A stretch of 43,940 nucleotides of DNA from an uncultured Bacteroidota bacterium (GTDB lineage: Bacteria; Bacteroidota; Bacteroidia; AKYH767-A; OLB10). Where the stretch lies: the NCBI GenBank assembly GCA_903881665.1, contig CAIRUC010000087.1, positions 1-43,940 on the forward strand. Reading direction: 5' to 3'. Under the pieces are notes generated by a model. It was not told the origin of the DNA. It saw nothing but the letters and a program-made list of their open reading frames with translations, and ran no database searches. Made by a program: the position numbers and the translations under genes. How positions within the stretch are numbered: position 1 is the stretch's first letter; every line of letters starts with the position of its first letter. Shown one piece after another: positions 24,842 through 33,769 of the stretch.

Positions 24842-26437
24842 ATGAGTGTTAATCAAGAAATACAGAAACGAAGAACTTTTGCCATTATCAGTCACCCTGA
24901 TGCTGGTAAAACCACACTGACAGAGAAATTTCTCTTGTTTGGTGGTGCTATCCTAACAGCGGGTGCAGTAAAGTCGAATAAAATTAAAAAGAGCGCTACT
25001 TCCGACTTTATGGAGATTGAGCGTCAGAGAGGGATCTCGGTTGCGACTTCAGTAATGAACTTCGAATACAATAACACGCTTATCACTCTACTCGATACTC
25101 CCGGTCACAAAGATTTCGCTGAAGATACATACCGTACCCTTACGGCAGTCGATTCGGTAATCCTAGTAGTGGATTGCCAAAAAGGAGTTGAGGAACAAAC
25201 CTACAAGCTCATGGAAGTGTGTCGTATGCGCGACACTCCCGTAATTATTTTCGTTAATAAAATGGACCGTGAAGGGAAATATCCTTTCGATCTTTTGGAT
25301 GAACTGGAAGAAAAACTAAAAATCAAAGTTCGTCCCCTCAGCTGGCCTATTAGCGTGGGTTCTACATTTAAAGGTGTTTATAATCTCTTCGACAAAAGTC
25401 TTTATGCCTTTGCTCCGGGAACAGAGAAAAAGCCCGAAGGCATTGCGATTACCGATTTAAGTGATCCATTAATTGACAAGCTAGCCGGACAATACGCTAA
25501 GCAATTACGTGAAGATGTCGACTTAATAGAAGGCGTTTACGATACCTTCGACAGAAGCACTTACCTATCGGCTGAAGTTGCTCCGGTATTCTTCGGATCA
25601 GCAATCAATAATTTCGGAATCAAAGAAATGCTTGATACGTTTATTGAGATTGCACCGAATCCAGGAAAGCGTCCTACCGACAAACGAGAGATTGAACCCA
25701 CCGAGAAAAATTTCACCGGATTTATTTTCAAGATCCACGCCAACCTCGATCCACGCCATCGCGATCGTATTGCATTCTTACGCGTATGCAGCGGAAAATT
25801 CGAGCGCAGCAAATTCTATCATCATGTTCGTCTCGATAAAGACATTCGCTTTAATAACCCTGCTACATTCATGGGTCAAAACAAAAGCATTATCGACGAA
25901 GCATATCCCGGAGATGTAATCGGATTATACGATTCAGGAAACTTCAAAATCGGAGACACCTTAACAGAAGGTGAAAACTTAATGTTCCAAGGAATTCCAA
26001 GTTTCTCACCCGAGATTTTCAAAGAATTGGTGAATACCGATCCAATGAAAACAAAGCAGCTTGAAAAAGGAATTACACAACTTACTGATGAAGGAGTTGC
26101 GCAGTTATTTATTATGCAAGGCGGATCAAGAAAGATTGTAGGAACAGTAGGAGAACTTCAGTTTGAAGTAATTCAATACCGACTACAACACGAATACGGA
26201 TCATCGTGTAAATTCAATGCGTTGAACGTTCACAAAGCATGCTGGATTACCTCTACCAACAAAGAAAAATTAGATGAGTTTGTTCGATTCCGTCAACATC
26301 AAGTAGCGATTGATAAAGATGGATTGTTGGTGTATTTAGCCGATTCGCAGTGGATGTTAGATCAGATGATCAAGAATTATCCGGAGGTGGAGTTTCATTT
26401 TACTAGTGAGTTTAAAAGGAAAAGTTCAATTGCTTAA
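24842..26437 (+). CDS. prfC: Peptide chain release factor 3
   Basis: The 531-residue GTPase recycles release factors 1 and 2 from the ribosome after termination. G-domain motifs are SHPDAGKTT (17-25, P-loop), DTPGHKDF (85-92) and NKMD (139-142). The switch region contains ERQRGISV, and the C-terminal RF3 domain is complete. The start is placed at ATG 24842. The frame is open further upstream to 24782, but a promoter -7 element lies inside that extension, and 531 residues matches the family. The 3' end forms an imperfect inverted repeat around its stop codon (26424-26448). It is divergent from the ompH-like gene. Confidence 0.96.
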   Translation: MSVNQEIQKRRTFAIISHPDAGKTTLTEKFLLFGGAILTAGAVKSNKIKKSATSDFMEIERQRGISVATSVMNFEYNNTLITLLDTPGHKDFAEDTYRTLTAVDSVILVVDCQKGVEEQTYKLMEVCRMRDTPVIIFVNKMDREGKYPFDLLDELEEKLKIKVRPLSWPISVGSTFKGVYNLFDKSLYAFAPGTEKKPEGIAITDLSDPLIDKLAGQYAKQLREDVDLIEGVYDTFDRSTYLSAEVAPVFFGSAINNFGIKEMLDTFIEIAPNPGKRPTDKREIEPTEKNFTGFIFKIHANLDPRHRDRIAFLRVCSGKFERSKFYHHVRLDKDIRFNNPATFMGQNKSIIDEAYPGDVIGLYDSGNFKIGDTLTEGENLMFQGIPSFSPEIFKELVNTDPMKTKQLEKGITQLTDEGVAQLFIMQGGSRKIVGTVGELQFEVIQYRLQHEYGSSCKFNALNVHKACWITSTNKEKLDEFVRFRQHQVAIDKDGLLVYLADSQWMLDQMIKNYPEVEFHFTSEFKRKSSIA

Positions 26438-26768
26438 TTGCAATGAACATTCATAAATTTGGTTGCCGTTTGAGTGGTTAGTTATCGGGTGCCCAGGAGA
26501 CCTCTTGTCTGTGTGGGTTAAAGGACTAAAATATATTGAAAACAAGATAGTCAATGATGGAAATTCAGGATAAAACATATTCCTTCTTCCAACGCATAAC
26601 GCACGACAAAACTTTTTCTTAGCGCCCACCGCGTTTAAATAGAATTTCGGTTCAATTGAAGGAACTAATGGAAAGCTAATTCAAAATCCCCTGCAGTAGA
26701 GCCGCAATGATCAAGTTCAAAAAACAAATTTCGTGCGACACACTGCAGTGCTTCGCAAAATTAAAAAT
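26438..26768. other. Geneless 331-bp stretch between convergent genes
   Basis: No gene is supported. It opens with the right half of an imperfect palindrome made from the prfC end (GTTCAATTGC, loop containing the stop TAA, then GCAATGAAC with one base missing). Near the other end GCGA-CA-CACTG and CAGTG-CT-TCGC (about 26735-26756) form an interrupted palindrome centred on CTGCAG. Short open frames exist on both strands but show no start signal or recognisable domain. It could be a decayed insertion. Confidence 0.5.
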
Positions 26769-27386
26769 TCATCTTATCTTTTGGACTTTCAGTTCTCCCC
26801 TTTCAATCTGCTGAACAATTTGTTCGATTTGAGCGTCGTTGCTTTCTCCGTCGTATTCCGATTTTAAATTAGATCCAAATAAACGAGCAAGCCCTTGCCA
26901 AAAAAATGCTTGCAAGGATCCACGTAATTCTTTCACGAGGGAGTAGCTGGTGCTTCCGGTTTCGCGATCGACTAACTTAATGAGTATTCGTCCTTGAGTG
27001 ACTGTAAGTTTCTTTAAATCCTTTTCAAACTGTTCTTTCAAGTCTTTTTCGGTAGCCTTGATAAACTTTTTGCGATAGTTTTCATTTGGAATTTTGGCAA
27101 TACTGTCGTTAATAAATCGCAACTGCACAGCAGCTAACTTAGCATAGGGATAAGCACGCAAAACATCACGACGTAATTTAAGATACGCTTGCATATTTGC
27201 AGCAGCTTCAGGACTTAATGGTGCCACAATATCAACCCCCGACATATTTACTAACGGTATGGTATCACCGTTAACAATAGTAGTAAGCAACCTGTAACGA
27301 CCGTCAGGCATTTGAATCTGCGCCAAAGCTGCGTGAGGCAACAAAGGCAACAAGAAAAAGAAAATTATTTTTTCATATCCTTTCAT
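26769..27386 (-). CDS. Exported DUF4294 protein
   Basis: The 205-residue protein has a signal peptide (about 1-22, FFFLLPLLPHAALAQ). The mature part matches the Bacteroidota-specific DUF4294 family: VNGDTIPLVNMSGVDIVAP (38-56), AYLKLRRDVLRAYPYAKLAAV (split around 67-87) and GRILIKLVDRETGSTSYSLVK (split around 131-151). The function of this family is not known. It lies downstream of accC on the same strand, 43 bp apart, but a hairpin with a T tract on the opposite strand lies between them. It converges on prfC. Confidence 0.82.
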   Translation of the reverse strand: MKGYEKIIFFFLLPLLPHAALAQIQMPDGRYRLLTTIVNGDTIPLVNMSGVDIVAPLSPEAAANMQAYLKLRRDVLRAYPYAKLAAVQLRFINDSIAKIPNENYRKKFIKATEKDLKEQFEKDLKKLTVTQGRILIKLVDRETGSTSYSLVKELRGSLQAFFWQGLARLFGSNLKSEYDGESNDAQIEQIVQQIERGELKVQKIR

Positions 27387-27393
27387 GCAGGAC

Positions 27394-27420
27394 GCTCAAC
27401 TAAAATTGAGCTGTTTTTTT
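27394..27420 (+). terminator. Plus-strand terminator opposing flanking genes
   Basis: GCTCAA (27394-27399) pairs with TTGAGC (27406-27411), followed by TGTTTTTTT on the plus strand. Both flanking genes are on the minus strand, so this would stop antisense transcription coming from the prfC side. Confidence 0.6.
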
Positions 27421-27429
27421 AAGGCGCGA

Positions 27430-28923
27430 TTATAAACGATTCAATTTCCATTTAGAAACGGTAGTCGTACCATTTTGTTGCAAAACGGAATTAGAATTCT
27501 TTGCTTTGCTCTGCAACATATTCGACATAAAAGCGGCGACATTTAATTCCTCATCAGTAAACGTTTCTTTCAATACATCGGGAGTGAAATAATGCTTTAC
27601 GAAATGCGTATCGAAGTTTCCTGAACGGAAAGCATCATGCTTCATTACGAACTTACAGAAAGGAAGTGTAGTCTGGCAACCTACGATAGTATATTCATCG
27701 ATAGCGCGAATCATTCGCTCTATCGCTTCTTCGCGCGTATTTCCCCAAGTAATCAATTTAGCGATCATAGGGTCATAATAAATTGGAATATCCATTCCTT
27801 GCTCAAAGCCATCATCGACACGAACTCCCGAACCTTGTGGACGAACATAGCGAATCAACTTACCGATATCAGGAAGGAAATTATTAGCAGGATCTTCAGC
27901 ATACACACGAATCTCCATAGCATGTCCGTTGATTATTAAATCTTCTTGCACAAACGACAAAGGCTCTCCTTGCGCGATTAATATTTGCTCTTTCACTAAA
28001 TCCTTGCCTGTGATCATTTCCGTTACCGGATGTTCCACTTGAAGACGCGTATTCATCTCAAGGAAATAGAAATTTTTATTTTCGTCGAGCAAGAATTCAA
28101 CTGTACCTGCCCCCACATAATTGCAAGCTTTGGCCACCATCACTGCACATTTACCCATCGCTTCGCGAATCGCGGGAGTTAGCACAGAACTCGGTGCCTC
28201 CTCCACTACCTTTTGATGGCGACGCTGTATCGAACATTCACGTTCGAAGAGATAAACCACATTACCATGCGTATCACCTAACACTTGAATTTCTACGTGA
28301 CGAGGAGAACTTACATAACGCTCAATAAAAACAGAACCATCGCCGAAGGCAGATTGCGCCTCACTAACAGCACGCTGTAAATTTTCTTCAAACTCAGATT
28401 CCTTCTCTACAATACGCATCCCTTTGCCTCCACCACCGGCAGAAGCTTTTATAAGAATGGGAAATCCCACTTGCTTAGCTACTTTTTTAGCTTCAGCAAC
28501 ATCAGTGATCGCATAATCAGTTCCCGGTACTAGAGGAATATCATACTTCTTAGCGGCTGCTTTGGCAGATAATTTATCGCCCATCATTTCCATCGACTCA
28601 GGCGAAGGACCAATCAATACGATTCCCTCCTCTCTTAAAGCACGTGCAAAAGCAGCATTCTCACTTAAAAATCCATAACCCGGGTGAATGGCTTGTGCTC
28701 CTGTTGACTTAGCCGCAGCAATTATTCTATCAATTACCAAATAACTCTGATTAGAAGGCGGTGGTCCGATACAAACAGACTCATCGGCATAACGAACATG
28801 CAATGCATTCCGATCGGCTTCAGAATAAACAGCCACCGTTTTAATTCCCATTTCACGAGCTGATCGCATAATTCGCAACGCAATTTCACCTCGGTTCGCA
28901 ATCAGTATTTTGGTAAATTTCAT
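27430..28923 (-). CDS. accC: Acetyl-CoA (or acyl-CoA) carboxylase biotin carboxylase subunit
   Basis: The 497-residue protein is a biotin carboxylase that uses ATP and bicarbonate to carboxylate biotin, the first step of malonyl-CoA formation. It has the N-terminal ILIANRGEIALRI (6-18), HPGYGFLSENA (80-90), the ATP-grasp Gly loop AGGGGKGM (162-169), RRHQKVVEEAPS (234-245) and MNTRLQVEHPVTE (290-302) with the catalytic Arg. The usual length is about 450, so the C-terminal extension (about 460-497, rich in Ser/Asn/Lys) is extra. accB, encoding the biotin carrier, is normally adjacent but absent here. The protein could instead serve a propionyl-CoA or other acyl-CoA carboxylase. Confidence 0.92.
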   Translation of the reverse strand: MKFTKILIANRGEIALRIMRSAREMGIKTVAVYSEADRNALHVRYADESVCIGPPPSNQSYLVIDRIIAAAKSTGAQAIHPGYGFLSENAAFARALREEGIVLIGPSPESMEMMGDKLSAKAAAKKYDIPLVPGTDYAITDVAEAKKVAKQVGFPILIKASAGGGGKGMRIVEKESEFEENLQRAVSEAQSAFGDGSVFIERYVSSPRHVEIQVLGDTHGNVVYLFERECSIQRRHQKVVEEAPSSVLTPAIREAMGKCAVMVAKACNYVGAGTVEFLLDENKNFYFLEMNTRLQVEHPVTEMITGKDLVKEQILIAQGEPLSFVQEDLIINGHAMEIRVYAEDPANNFLPDIGKLIRYVRPQGSGVRVDDGFEQGMDIPIYYDPMIAKLITWGNTREEAIERMIRAIDEYTIVGCQTTLPFCKFVMKHDAFRSGNFDTHFVKHYFTPDVLKETFTDEELNVAAFMSNMLQSKAKNSNSVLQQNGTTTVSKWKLNRL

Positions 28924-29024
28924 AACTGTAGGATAGATAAATAACAGGGCAAAAAGGATTATTCCTCTTCCCGTGGCAAAAATAGCTTATCCTGAGTATT
29001 TATAAAAGGTAAATATCTATAAAA

Positions 29025-30368
29025 CTAATCCTTCAAACAGCGAACCGAAAGTCCGTAGGTATTGATGGCATCATACTTTTGCAAACTACCGTCCATATTA
29101 TACAATTGACGGCTATATGAGCTTCCCGGTCCGAAGGCAGTTGTATTCCAGAAATAACCATCTAAATGGATAAACAAATAATTACCATTATAGCTTCTCC
29201 ATCCCGACGGCAAAACCGTAAAGGAACTACTGTTGGATGCTGATCCGTTTGGTGTTGTCCAATGCGCAGTTCCTGTTTCTTTCATCTTCCCTCCTAAAGT
29301 TGCACTTTGCGTACACCAATTGCAAGAAGTATCAGCCGCAGGCTCTAAATATTTTGCCATAATATTCCATTCTGATTCACTTGGAACATGCCAGTTAGCT
29401 GGACAAAGTCCGGCAGGATCAACTACAGTATAGTAGTTATACAACTTACCATATATCGAATCATTTGCAGGATCATTATTGTAAATTGCATAAGCTCCAG
29501 AAGTGGTAGCAGTCCAATCTGCATTATTTAATCCGGTAGGAATAGCTGTCCCATTTTTATAATGTCCGGTTTTAAGATTCTCTTTCGTCCAGCATTGATT
29601 GCCAATCGTGATTACATCATATACATTCCCTTCTACATCGGCAACAACTGTTTGTGCACCACAACCACCAACAGAAGCGGCAGAAGTAGTCAAGCTCACA
29701 GAAAGACCATAAGCGGTATCAACTGCATTGATTGCAAAAGCACGAACATAATAGGTAGTAGATGCAGTTAATCCTGTCATATTCCCTTGGAAAGTACTGA
29801 TCCCTACTCCGCTAAAAACATGCGAATTAGTAATAGTGGGATTAGCCGCAGTACTCCAACATATACCACGAGAAGTAATAGCGCTACCGCCATCAGAAGT
29901 AATATTTCCTCCGCAGATTGCTGAAGTAGAAGTGATATTAGTAACAGAATTAGTTGACAACACTATAGCTGCAACGGCAGTCGTAAAACTCACCGAACTT
30001 CCGTAAGCAGTGTCGTTAGCATTAATGGCATAAGCACGAACGTAATAGGTTGAATTGGGACTTAATCCGCTAAGATTACTTAAGAATATTCCTGTCCCAA
30101 GACTATCACTAGTGTGATTATCAAAATAACTTGGCAATGTATTCATGCTCCAACAAACCCCACGTTTGGTAATGGCACTTCCTCCATCAAAAGTAATATT
30201 TCCACCAGTAGTAGCTGAAATAGTAGTAATACTAAATGCGGCAGTAGTAGTTAAAGCAATTGCTGAAGAAGCTTTGGTATTGCTATTCGTTGTATCATCC
30301 TTTTTACAACCAACAATTATGGCTATTAAAATTAAGATCGAAGGTAAACTTTTACAAACTGTATTCAT
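29025..30368 (-). CDS. FISUMP-domain surface lipoprotein with fibronectin-III-like repeats
   Basis: From the ATG at 30368 the protein has 447 residues. The signal peptide ends in a lipobox, AIIVGC, so it is a lipoprotein anchored at Cys21. The charged KKDD after the Cys and the Thr/Ser-rich linker are typical of surface lipoproteins. Two repeats of about 95 residues follow (containing GGSAITKRGVCWS and GGSAITSRGICWS, YYVRAYAIN and YYVRAFAIN), fibronectin-III-like. From about 240 to the end is a FISUMP domain (Fibrobacter succinogenes major paralogous domain), with GNQCWTKENLKTG, LYNYYTVVDP, GLCPANWHVPSESEW and a terminal GLSVRCLKD. Probably a surface adhesive or binding protein. The frame extends 3 codons to a TTG, which is less likely as start. 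Confidence 0.85.
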   Translation of the reverse strand: MNTVCKSLPSILILIAIIVGCKKDDTTNSNTKASSAIALTTTAAFSITTISATTGGNITFDGGSAITKRGVCWSMNTLPSYFDNHTSDSLGTGIFLSNLSGLSPNSTYYVRAYAINANDTAYGSSVSFTTAVAAIVLSTNSVTNITSTSAICGGNITSDGGSAITSRGICWSTAANPTITNSHVFSGVGISTFQGNMTGLTASTTYYVRAFAINAVDTAYGLSVSLTTSAASVGGCGAQTVVADVEGNVYDVITIGNQCWTKENLKTGHYKNGTAIPTGLNNADWTATTSGAYAIYNNDPANDSIYGKLYNYYTVVDPAGLCPANWHVPSESEWNIMAKYLEPAADTSCNWCTQSATLGGKMKETGTAHWTTPNGSASNSSSFTVLPSGWRSYNGNYLFIHLDGYFWNTTAFGPGSSYSRQLYNMDGSLQKYDAINTYGLSVRCLKD

Positions 30369-30430
30369 ACTAATCAATATTTATTTAAGTAAATAATAAA
30401 CCTTCTTTTGAATTTTTCTCTCAACAACAA

Positions 30431-30904
30431 CTATCTATTGAGGAAATAATATGAAGCATTCAATACACTAGCAAAACTAACCCAGCAGAGGTAAGGAATG
30501 TTTATATAAGCGGCGAATTTATTCAATTTCTTGAATTTATAAATCATAAATGCTATTGAAAACCACATCACAATAATTTCCATCAATGCAAAACCAATTA
30601 AATGCCATCGAAAAAAAATCAGGCTCCAAAAAAAATTAAGAACGAGTTGGAAAAAGAAAGCAATTAATGCGGTCTTTTTCCCTTTCGAAGGTGGCGATAA
30701 CACTATTTTATAGAGTGAAATCCCCATCACTATATAAAGGGTGGTCCACACTGGACCAAACACCCAATTAGGGGGATTAAAAGAAGGTTGATTTAAGGTA
30801 ACATACCAGCCGGGAATAGCCTCTGCAGTTAAAAATCCCGAAACACCTCCAAATAGCAAAGGGAGCAGGATGGAGAAAAACAAAATAATATTTTTAGATT
30901 TCAT
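30431..30904 (-). CDS. tspO: TspO/MBR-family integral membrane protein
   Basis: The protein has 157 residues and five membrane segments (about 6-25, 45-65, 79-97, 102-124, 130-152). It matches the tryptophan-rich sensory protein/TspO family. The family signature NQPSFNPPNWVFGPVWTTLY is visible at about 38-57, along with a conserved aromatic-rich third segment LVLNFFWSLIFF. TspO proteins bind porphyrins and affect tetrapyrrole or stress responses; the role in Bacteroidota is unclear. The ATG at 30904 is preferred over the GTG one codon earlier. The gene follows sucC on the same strand, but a strong terminator separates them. Confidence 0.93.
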   Translation of the reverse strand: MKSKNIILFFSILLPLLFGGVSGFLTAEAIPGWYVTLNQPSFNPPNWVFGPVWTTLYIVMGISLYKIVLSPPSKGKKTALIAFFFQLVLNFFWSLIFFRWHLIGFALMEIIVMWFSIAFMIYKFKKLNKFAAYINIPYLCWVSFASVLNASYYFLNR

Positions 30905-30914
30905 CACAGTTGTA

Positions 30915-30954
30915 AAACAAAAAAAGTCTGCGGAAGTTTATTCCACAGACTTTT
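30915..30954 (-). terminator. Intrinsic terminator of sucC
   Basis: On the minus strand 30954-30941 pairs with 30935-30922 (14 bp with one G-U pair, core AGTCTG/CAGACT), followed by a T run (complement of 30926-30919). Confidence 0.85.
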
Positions 30955-30974
30955 AAATTTATTCAAAGCGGGAA

Positions 30975-32168
30975 TTACTTACCCACTACCTGCTGAACTA
31001 AGTCGGCAGCTTCTTTCAATTGAATAGCAGAATAAACTTTTAATCCGCTAGCATCGATTAATTTCTTCGCTTCATCAGCATTTGTTCCTTGCAAACGAAC
31101 TATTATAGGCACTGGGATTTCTCCGATATTTTTGTATGCATCAACAATACCTTGAGCAACACGATCACAACGAACGATACCACCGAAGATATTTACAAGA
31201 ATAGCTTTAACATTCGAATCCTTAAGGATGATACGGAAAGCTTGTTCAACGCGAGCAGCGTTTGCAGTACCACCTACATCAAGGAAGTTAGCTGGCTCAC
31301 CACCTGCTATTTTAATAATATCCATAGTAGCCATTGCTAAACCTGCACCATTCACCATACAACCCACGTTACCGTCGAGTTTAACATAGTTAAGATCATG
31401 TTGGCTTGCTTCAACTTCAGTAGGATCTTCCTCAGAAGTATCGCGCATAGCAGCAAAATCAGGATGACGGAACAAACCGTTATCATCCAAACTTACTTTC
31501 GCATCAACAGCAATGATTTTATCATCCGACGTTTTCAAAACCGGATTAATTTCAAACATAGCAGAATCAGTCTGATCGTATGCTTTATAAAGAGCCGTAA
31601 CAAACTTTGTCATTTCTTTGAAGGCATTACCACTTAATCCCAAGTTGAAAGCAATCTTTCTAGCTTGGAACGCTTGCAATCCTGTTTTAGGATCAATTTC
31701 TTCTTTAAAAATACGTTCAGGAGTTTTTTCAGCCACTTCTTCGATATCCATTCCACCTTCTGTAGAATACATAATCATATTACGACCAGTCATACGATTC
31801 ATTAAAACCGACATGTAAAACTCAGCCGTTTTACTTTCACCTGGATAGTAAACATCTTGAGCCACCAAAATTTTATTTACTTTCTTACCTTGAGCACCCG
31901 TTTGAGGTGTTACTAATTGCATTCCGATAATATCAGTCGCTCTTTGTTTCACTTCGTCAATTGACTTTGCCAATTTAACACCACCACCTTTACCACGTCC
32001 ACCGGCATGAATTTGAGCTTTCAACACCCACCATTGAGTACCTGTTAACTCTGTTAACTCTTTTGCAGCTGCAACAGCCTCTTCAGGCGTATCAGCAACG
32101 ATGCCTTCCTGAATGGCAACACCAAAACTTTTGAGGATTGATTTCCCCTGATATTCATGTAAGTTCAT
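30975..32168 (-). CDS. sucC: Succinyl-CoA synthetase, beta subunit (ADP-forming)
   Basis: The 397-residue protein is the ATP-grasp subunit of succinyl-CoA synthetase, a TCA-cycle enzyme giving substrate-level ATP. It begins MNLHEYQGKSIL, and has AQIHAGGRGKGGGVKLAK (51-68), EMEI-type metal residues near FEINPVL (about 210), the GCMVNGAGLAMATMD stretch (about 269-283) and IFGGIVRCDRVAQGI (about 326-340). Length is normal. sucD, encoding the alpha subunit, is usually next to it but is not here. Its promoter lies 20 bases before the ATG; a strong terminator closes it, so it is a single-gene transcript. Confidence 0.96.
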   Translation of the reverse strand: MNLHEYQGKSILKSFGVAIQEGIVADTPEEAVAAAKELTELTGTQWWVLKAQIHAGGRGKGGGVKLAKSIDEVKQRATDIIGMQLVTPQTGAQGKKVNKILVAQDVYYPGESKTAEFYMSVLMNRMTGRNMIMYSTEGGMDIEEVAEKTPERIFKEEIDPKTGLQAFQARKIAFNLGLSGNAFKEMTKFVTALYKAYDQTDSAMFEINPVLKTSDDKIIAVDAKVSLDDNGLFRHPDFAAMRDTSEEDPTEVEASQHDLNYVKLDGNVGCMVNGAGLAMATMDIIKIAGGEPANFLDVGGTANAARVEQAFRIILKDSNVKAILVNIFGGIVRCDRVAQGIVDAYKNIGEIPVPIIVRLQGTNADEAKKLIDASGLKVYSAIQLKEAADLVQQVVGK

Positions 32169-32188
32169 AATCGAATTGAAATTTGTGC

Positions 32189-32196
32189 AAAAGTAG
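32189..32196 (-). promoter_or_regulatory. Promoter -7 element of sucC
   Basis: TACTTTTG on the minus strand (32196-32189) matches TAnnTTTG. A TTG 24 bases upstream may act as -33. Confidence 0.55.
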
Positions 32197-32327
32197 CAAA
32201 AAAAGAACTCCTAACAGACCAAAACCACAGTTTCGAATGAAAGGAATTTGAAGACATGTACTTTCCACTTCATACAGCTTAACTAATAGCAAATTAACAA
32301 CTTATCAATAACACCATTAAAATTATA

Positions 32328-32355
32328 TTGAATCCAAACTTTTACTTCAACTTTG
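32328..32355 (+). promoter_or_regulatory. Promoter of bcp
   Basis: TTG (32328-32330), a 17-base spacer and CAACTTTG (32348-32355), one mismatch to TAnnTTTG, 23 bases before the ATG. Confidence 0.5.
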
Positions 32356-32378
32356 TGTTTTCATAGAAAAACAACATT

Positions 32379-32837
32379 ATGTTAAAAATTGGCGGCAAAG
32401 CACCAGCATTCAAAGGAATAAATCAATTCGGAGAATCCATTAGCCTCAGTAACTTCAAGGGCAAAAAAGTAATTCTTTATTTTTATCCGAAGGACGCAAC
32501 TCCAACATGCACGGTAGAAGCTTGTAATTTAAGAGATGGATATGAAGCATTAACCGAATATGGATTTGAAGTAATTGGGGTAAGTGCTGATGAAGTAAAG
32601 AGTCACTTAAAATTCGCTCAGAAAAACGCACTTCCTTTTTCATTGTTAGCCGACACCAAGCAAGAGATGATAAAAGTATATGAAGCGTGGGGTGAAAAAT
32701 CGATGTACGGAAAGAAATACATGGGTATTCTTCGTAAAACCTATGTAATTGACGAGAAAGGGAAATTAGAAGTAATTATTGAAAAAGTAGATTCAAAAAA
32801 TCACGTTCAGCAAATTTTAGATCATTACGAAAAGTGA
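32379..32837 (+). CDS. bcp: Bcp-type peroxiredoxin (thiol peroxidase)
   Basis: The 152-residue cytoplasmic peroxiredoxin of the PrxQ/Bcp subgroup reduces peroxides using thiols. The peroxidatic Cys44 is in ATPTCTVEACNLRD and a resolving Cys49 lies five residues later, the classic PrxQ spacing. The more usual residue before the peroxidatic Cys is Gly (TPGC); here it is Thr. YPKDATPT (36-43) and FSLLADTKQEM are further family signatures. The last 13 bp overlap the 3' end of the convergent prmC gene. Confidence 0.94.
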   Translation: MLKIGGKAPAFKGINQFGESISLSNFKGKKVILYFYPKDATPTCTVEACNLRDGYEALTEYGFEVIGVSADEVKSHLKFAQKNALPFSLLADTKQEMIKVYEAWGEKSMYGKKYMGILRKTYVIDEKGKLEVIIEKVDSKNHVQQILDHYEK

Positions 32838-33688
32838 GGTAAAAATCCGGAAACGAAACGAGGATTACCTGAAATATCATTTTCTACCGACACTTCAACG
32901 AATCCAAATCCTTTCATCATTCGTGTAATCTCTATTGCAAAACCTTTATTAACTTCAAACCAAACCGAGCCACCCTCATTTAGGTGAAGGCGACTATAAA
33001 TCAATATTTGACGGTAAAAAATCAAAGGATCATCATCAGGCGCAAAAAGTGCAATATGCGGTTCATTTTCAAGCACGTTTTTATGCATCGATAATCGTTC
33101 AATACTCGTTATATAAGGCGGATTACTCACAATAATATCGAACTTTTCATGCTCAAGCACCTCCCAAACTCCTTCAGCCACATCGGCCCATAAAAAATCA
33201 ACATCCGTATTATTTTTCTTCCCATTTTCCGCAGCAACCATCAAGGCTTCAAAAGAAATATCACATCCTGTAACGGAGCTTAATGGAAATTTATTTTTCA
33301 ATGCGATAGCGATGCAACCGCTTCCACTACAAATATCCAACACTTTAACATCTTCGTTCTGCATCTCCTCCATCAGCAAACACACTAATTCCTCAGTCTC
33401 GGGACGCGGAATTAGCACGTCACGTGTTACCATAAATGGCAAATCACAAAACCACGCGATTCCCAAAACTTGCTGCATAGGAATGCCCTTTAATAACTTT
33501 AAGAGATCAGCCTGCAATAATTCTAATTGATGACCAATAATTTCGGTATGCGACAACGTAGTTAGAGCACTTAAAGCCACATTTAAACGATCGCTTATCC
33601 ACACGCGAACAATTGCCGCCGCTTCGTCCTTATCATAGATTTCTGACAAAGAAGCTTTCGATAATTCGATAAATTCGTGTAGTTTCAC
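32825..33688 (-). CDS. prmC: Release factor N5-glutamine methyltransferase
   Basis: The 287-residue S-adenosylmethionine-dependent enzyme methylates the Gln of the GGQ motif in release factors 1 and 2. The N-terminal helical domain ends near IPRPETEELV (93-102). The SAM-binding motif is VLDICSGSGCIAIAL (116-130), and the substrate motif NPPYI (189-193) is intact. Its start is a GTG at 33688. It converges on bcp, with a 13-bp overlap of the 3' ends, and is divergent from ribD. It lies 6 kb from prfC, another termination factor gene, without being linked in an operon. Confidence 0.95.
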   Translation of the reverse strand: MKLHEFIELSKASLSEIYDKDEAAAIVRVWISDRLNVALSALTTLSHTEIIGHQLELLQADLLKLLKGIPMQQVLGIAWFCDLPFMVTRDVLIPRPETEELVCLLMEEMQNEDVKVLDICSGSGCIAIALKNKFPLSSVTGCDISFEALMVAAENGKKNNTDVDFLWADVAEGVWEVLEHEKFDIIVSNPPYITSIERLSMHKNVLENEPHIALFAPDDDPLIFYRQILIYSRLHLNEGGSVWFEVNKGFAIEITRMMKGFGFVEVSVENDISGNPRFVSGFLPHFS

Positions 33689-33733
33689 GCAGCAAAGGTG
33701 TAATTATTCATCGATATCATAAAATTATAAGGT

Positions 33734-33760
33734 TTGATAATATAGAAGCGCCTATTTTTG
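33734..33760 (+). promoter_or_regulatory. Promoter of ribD operon
   Basis: TTG (33734-33736), 16-base spacer, TATTTTTG (33753-33760), then only 9 bases to the ATG at 33770. Confidence 0.65.
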
Positions 33761-33769
33761 CGCCCCTCA

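Noticed and set aside
26426..26629. Minus-strand open frame of about 67 codons between prfC and the DUF4294 gene
   Set aside because: No recognisable domain, it overlaps the prfC end, and it has no promoter or family support.
33689..33769. FMN riboswitch before ribD
   Set aside because: The gap between prmC and ribD is only 81 bp and the promoter leaves a 9-base leader; there is no room for the element. None was seen before ribH either.
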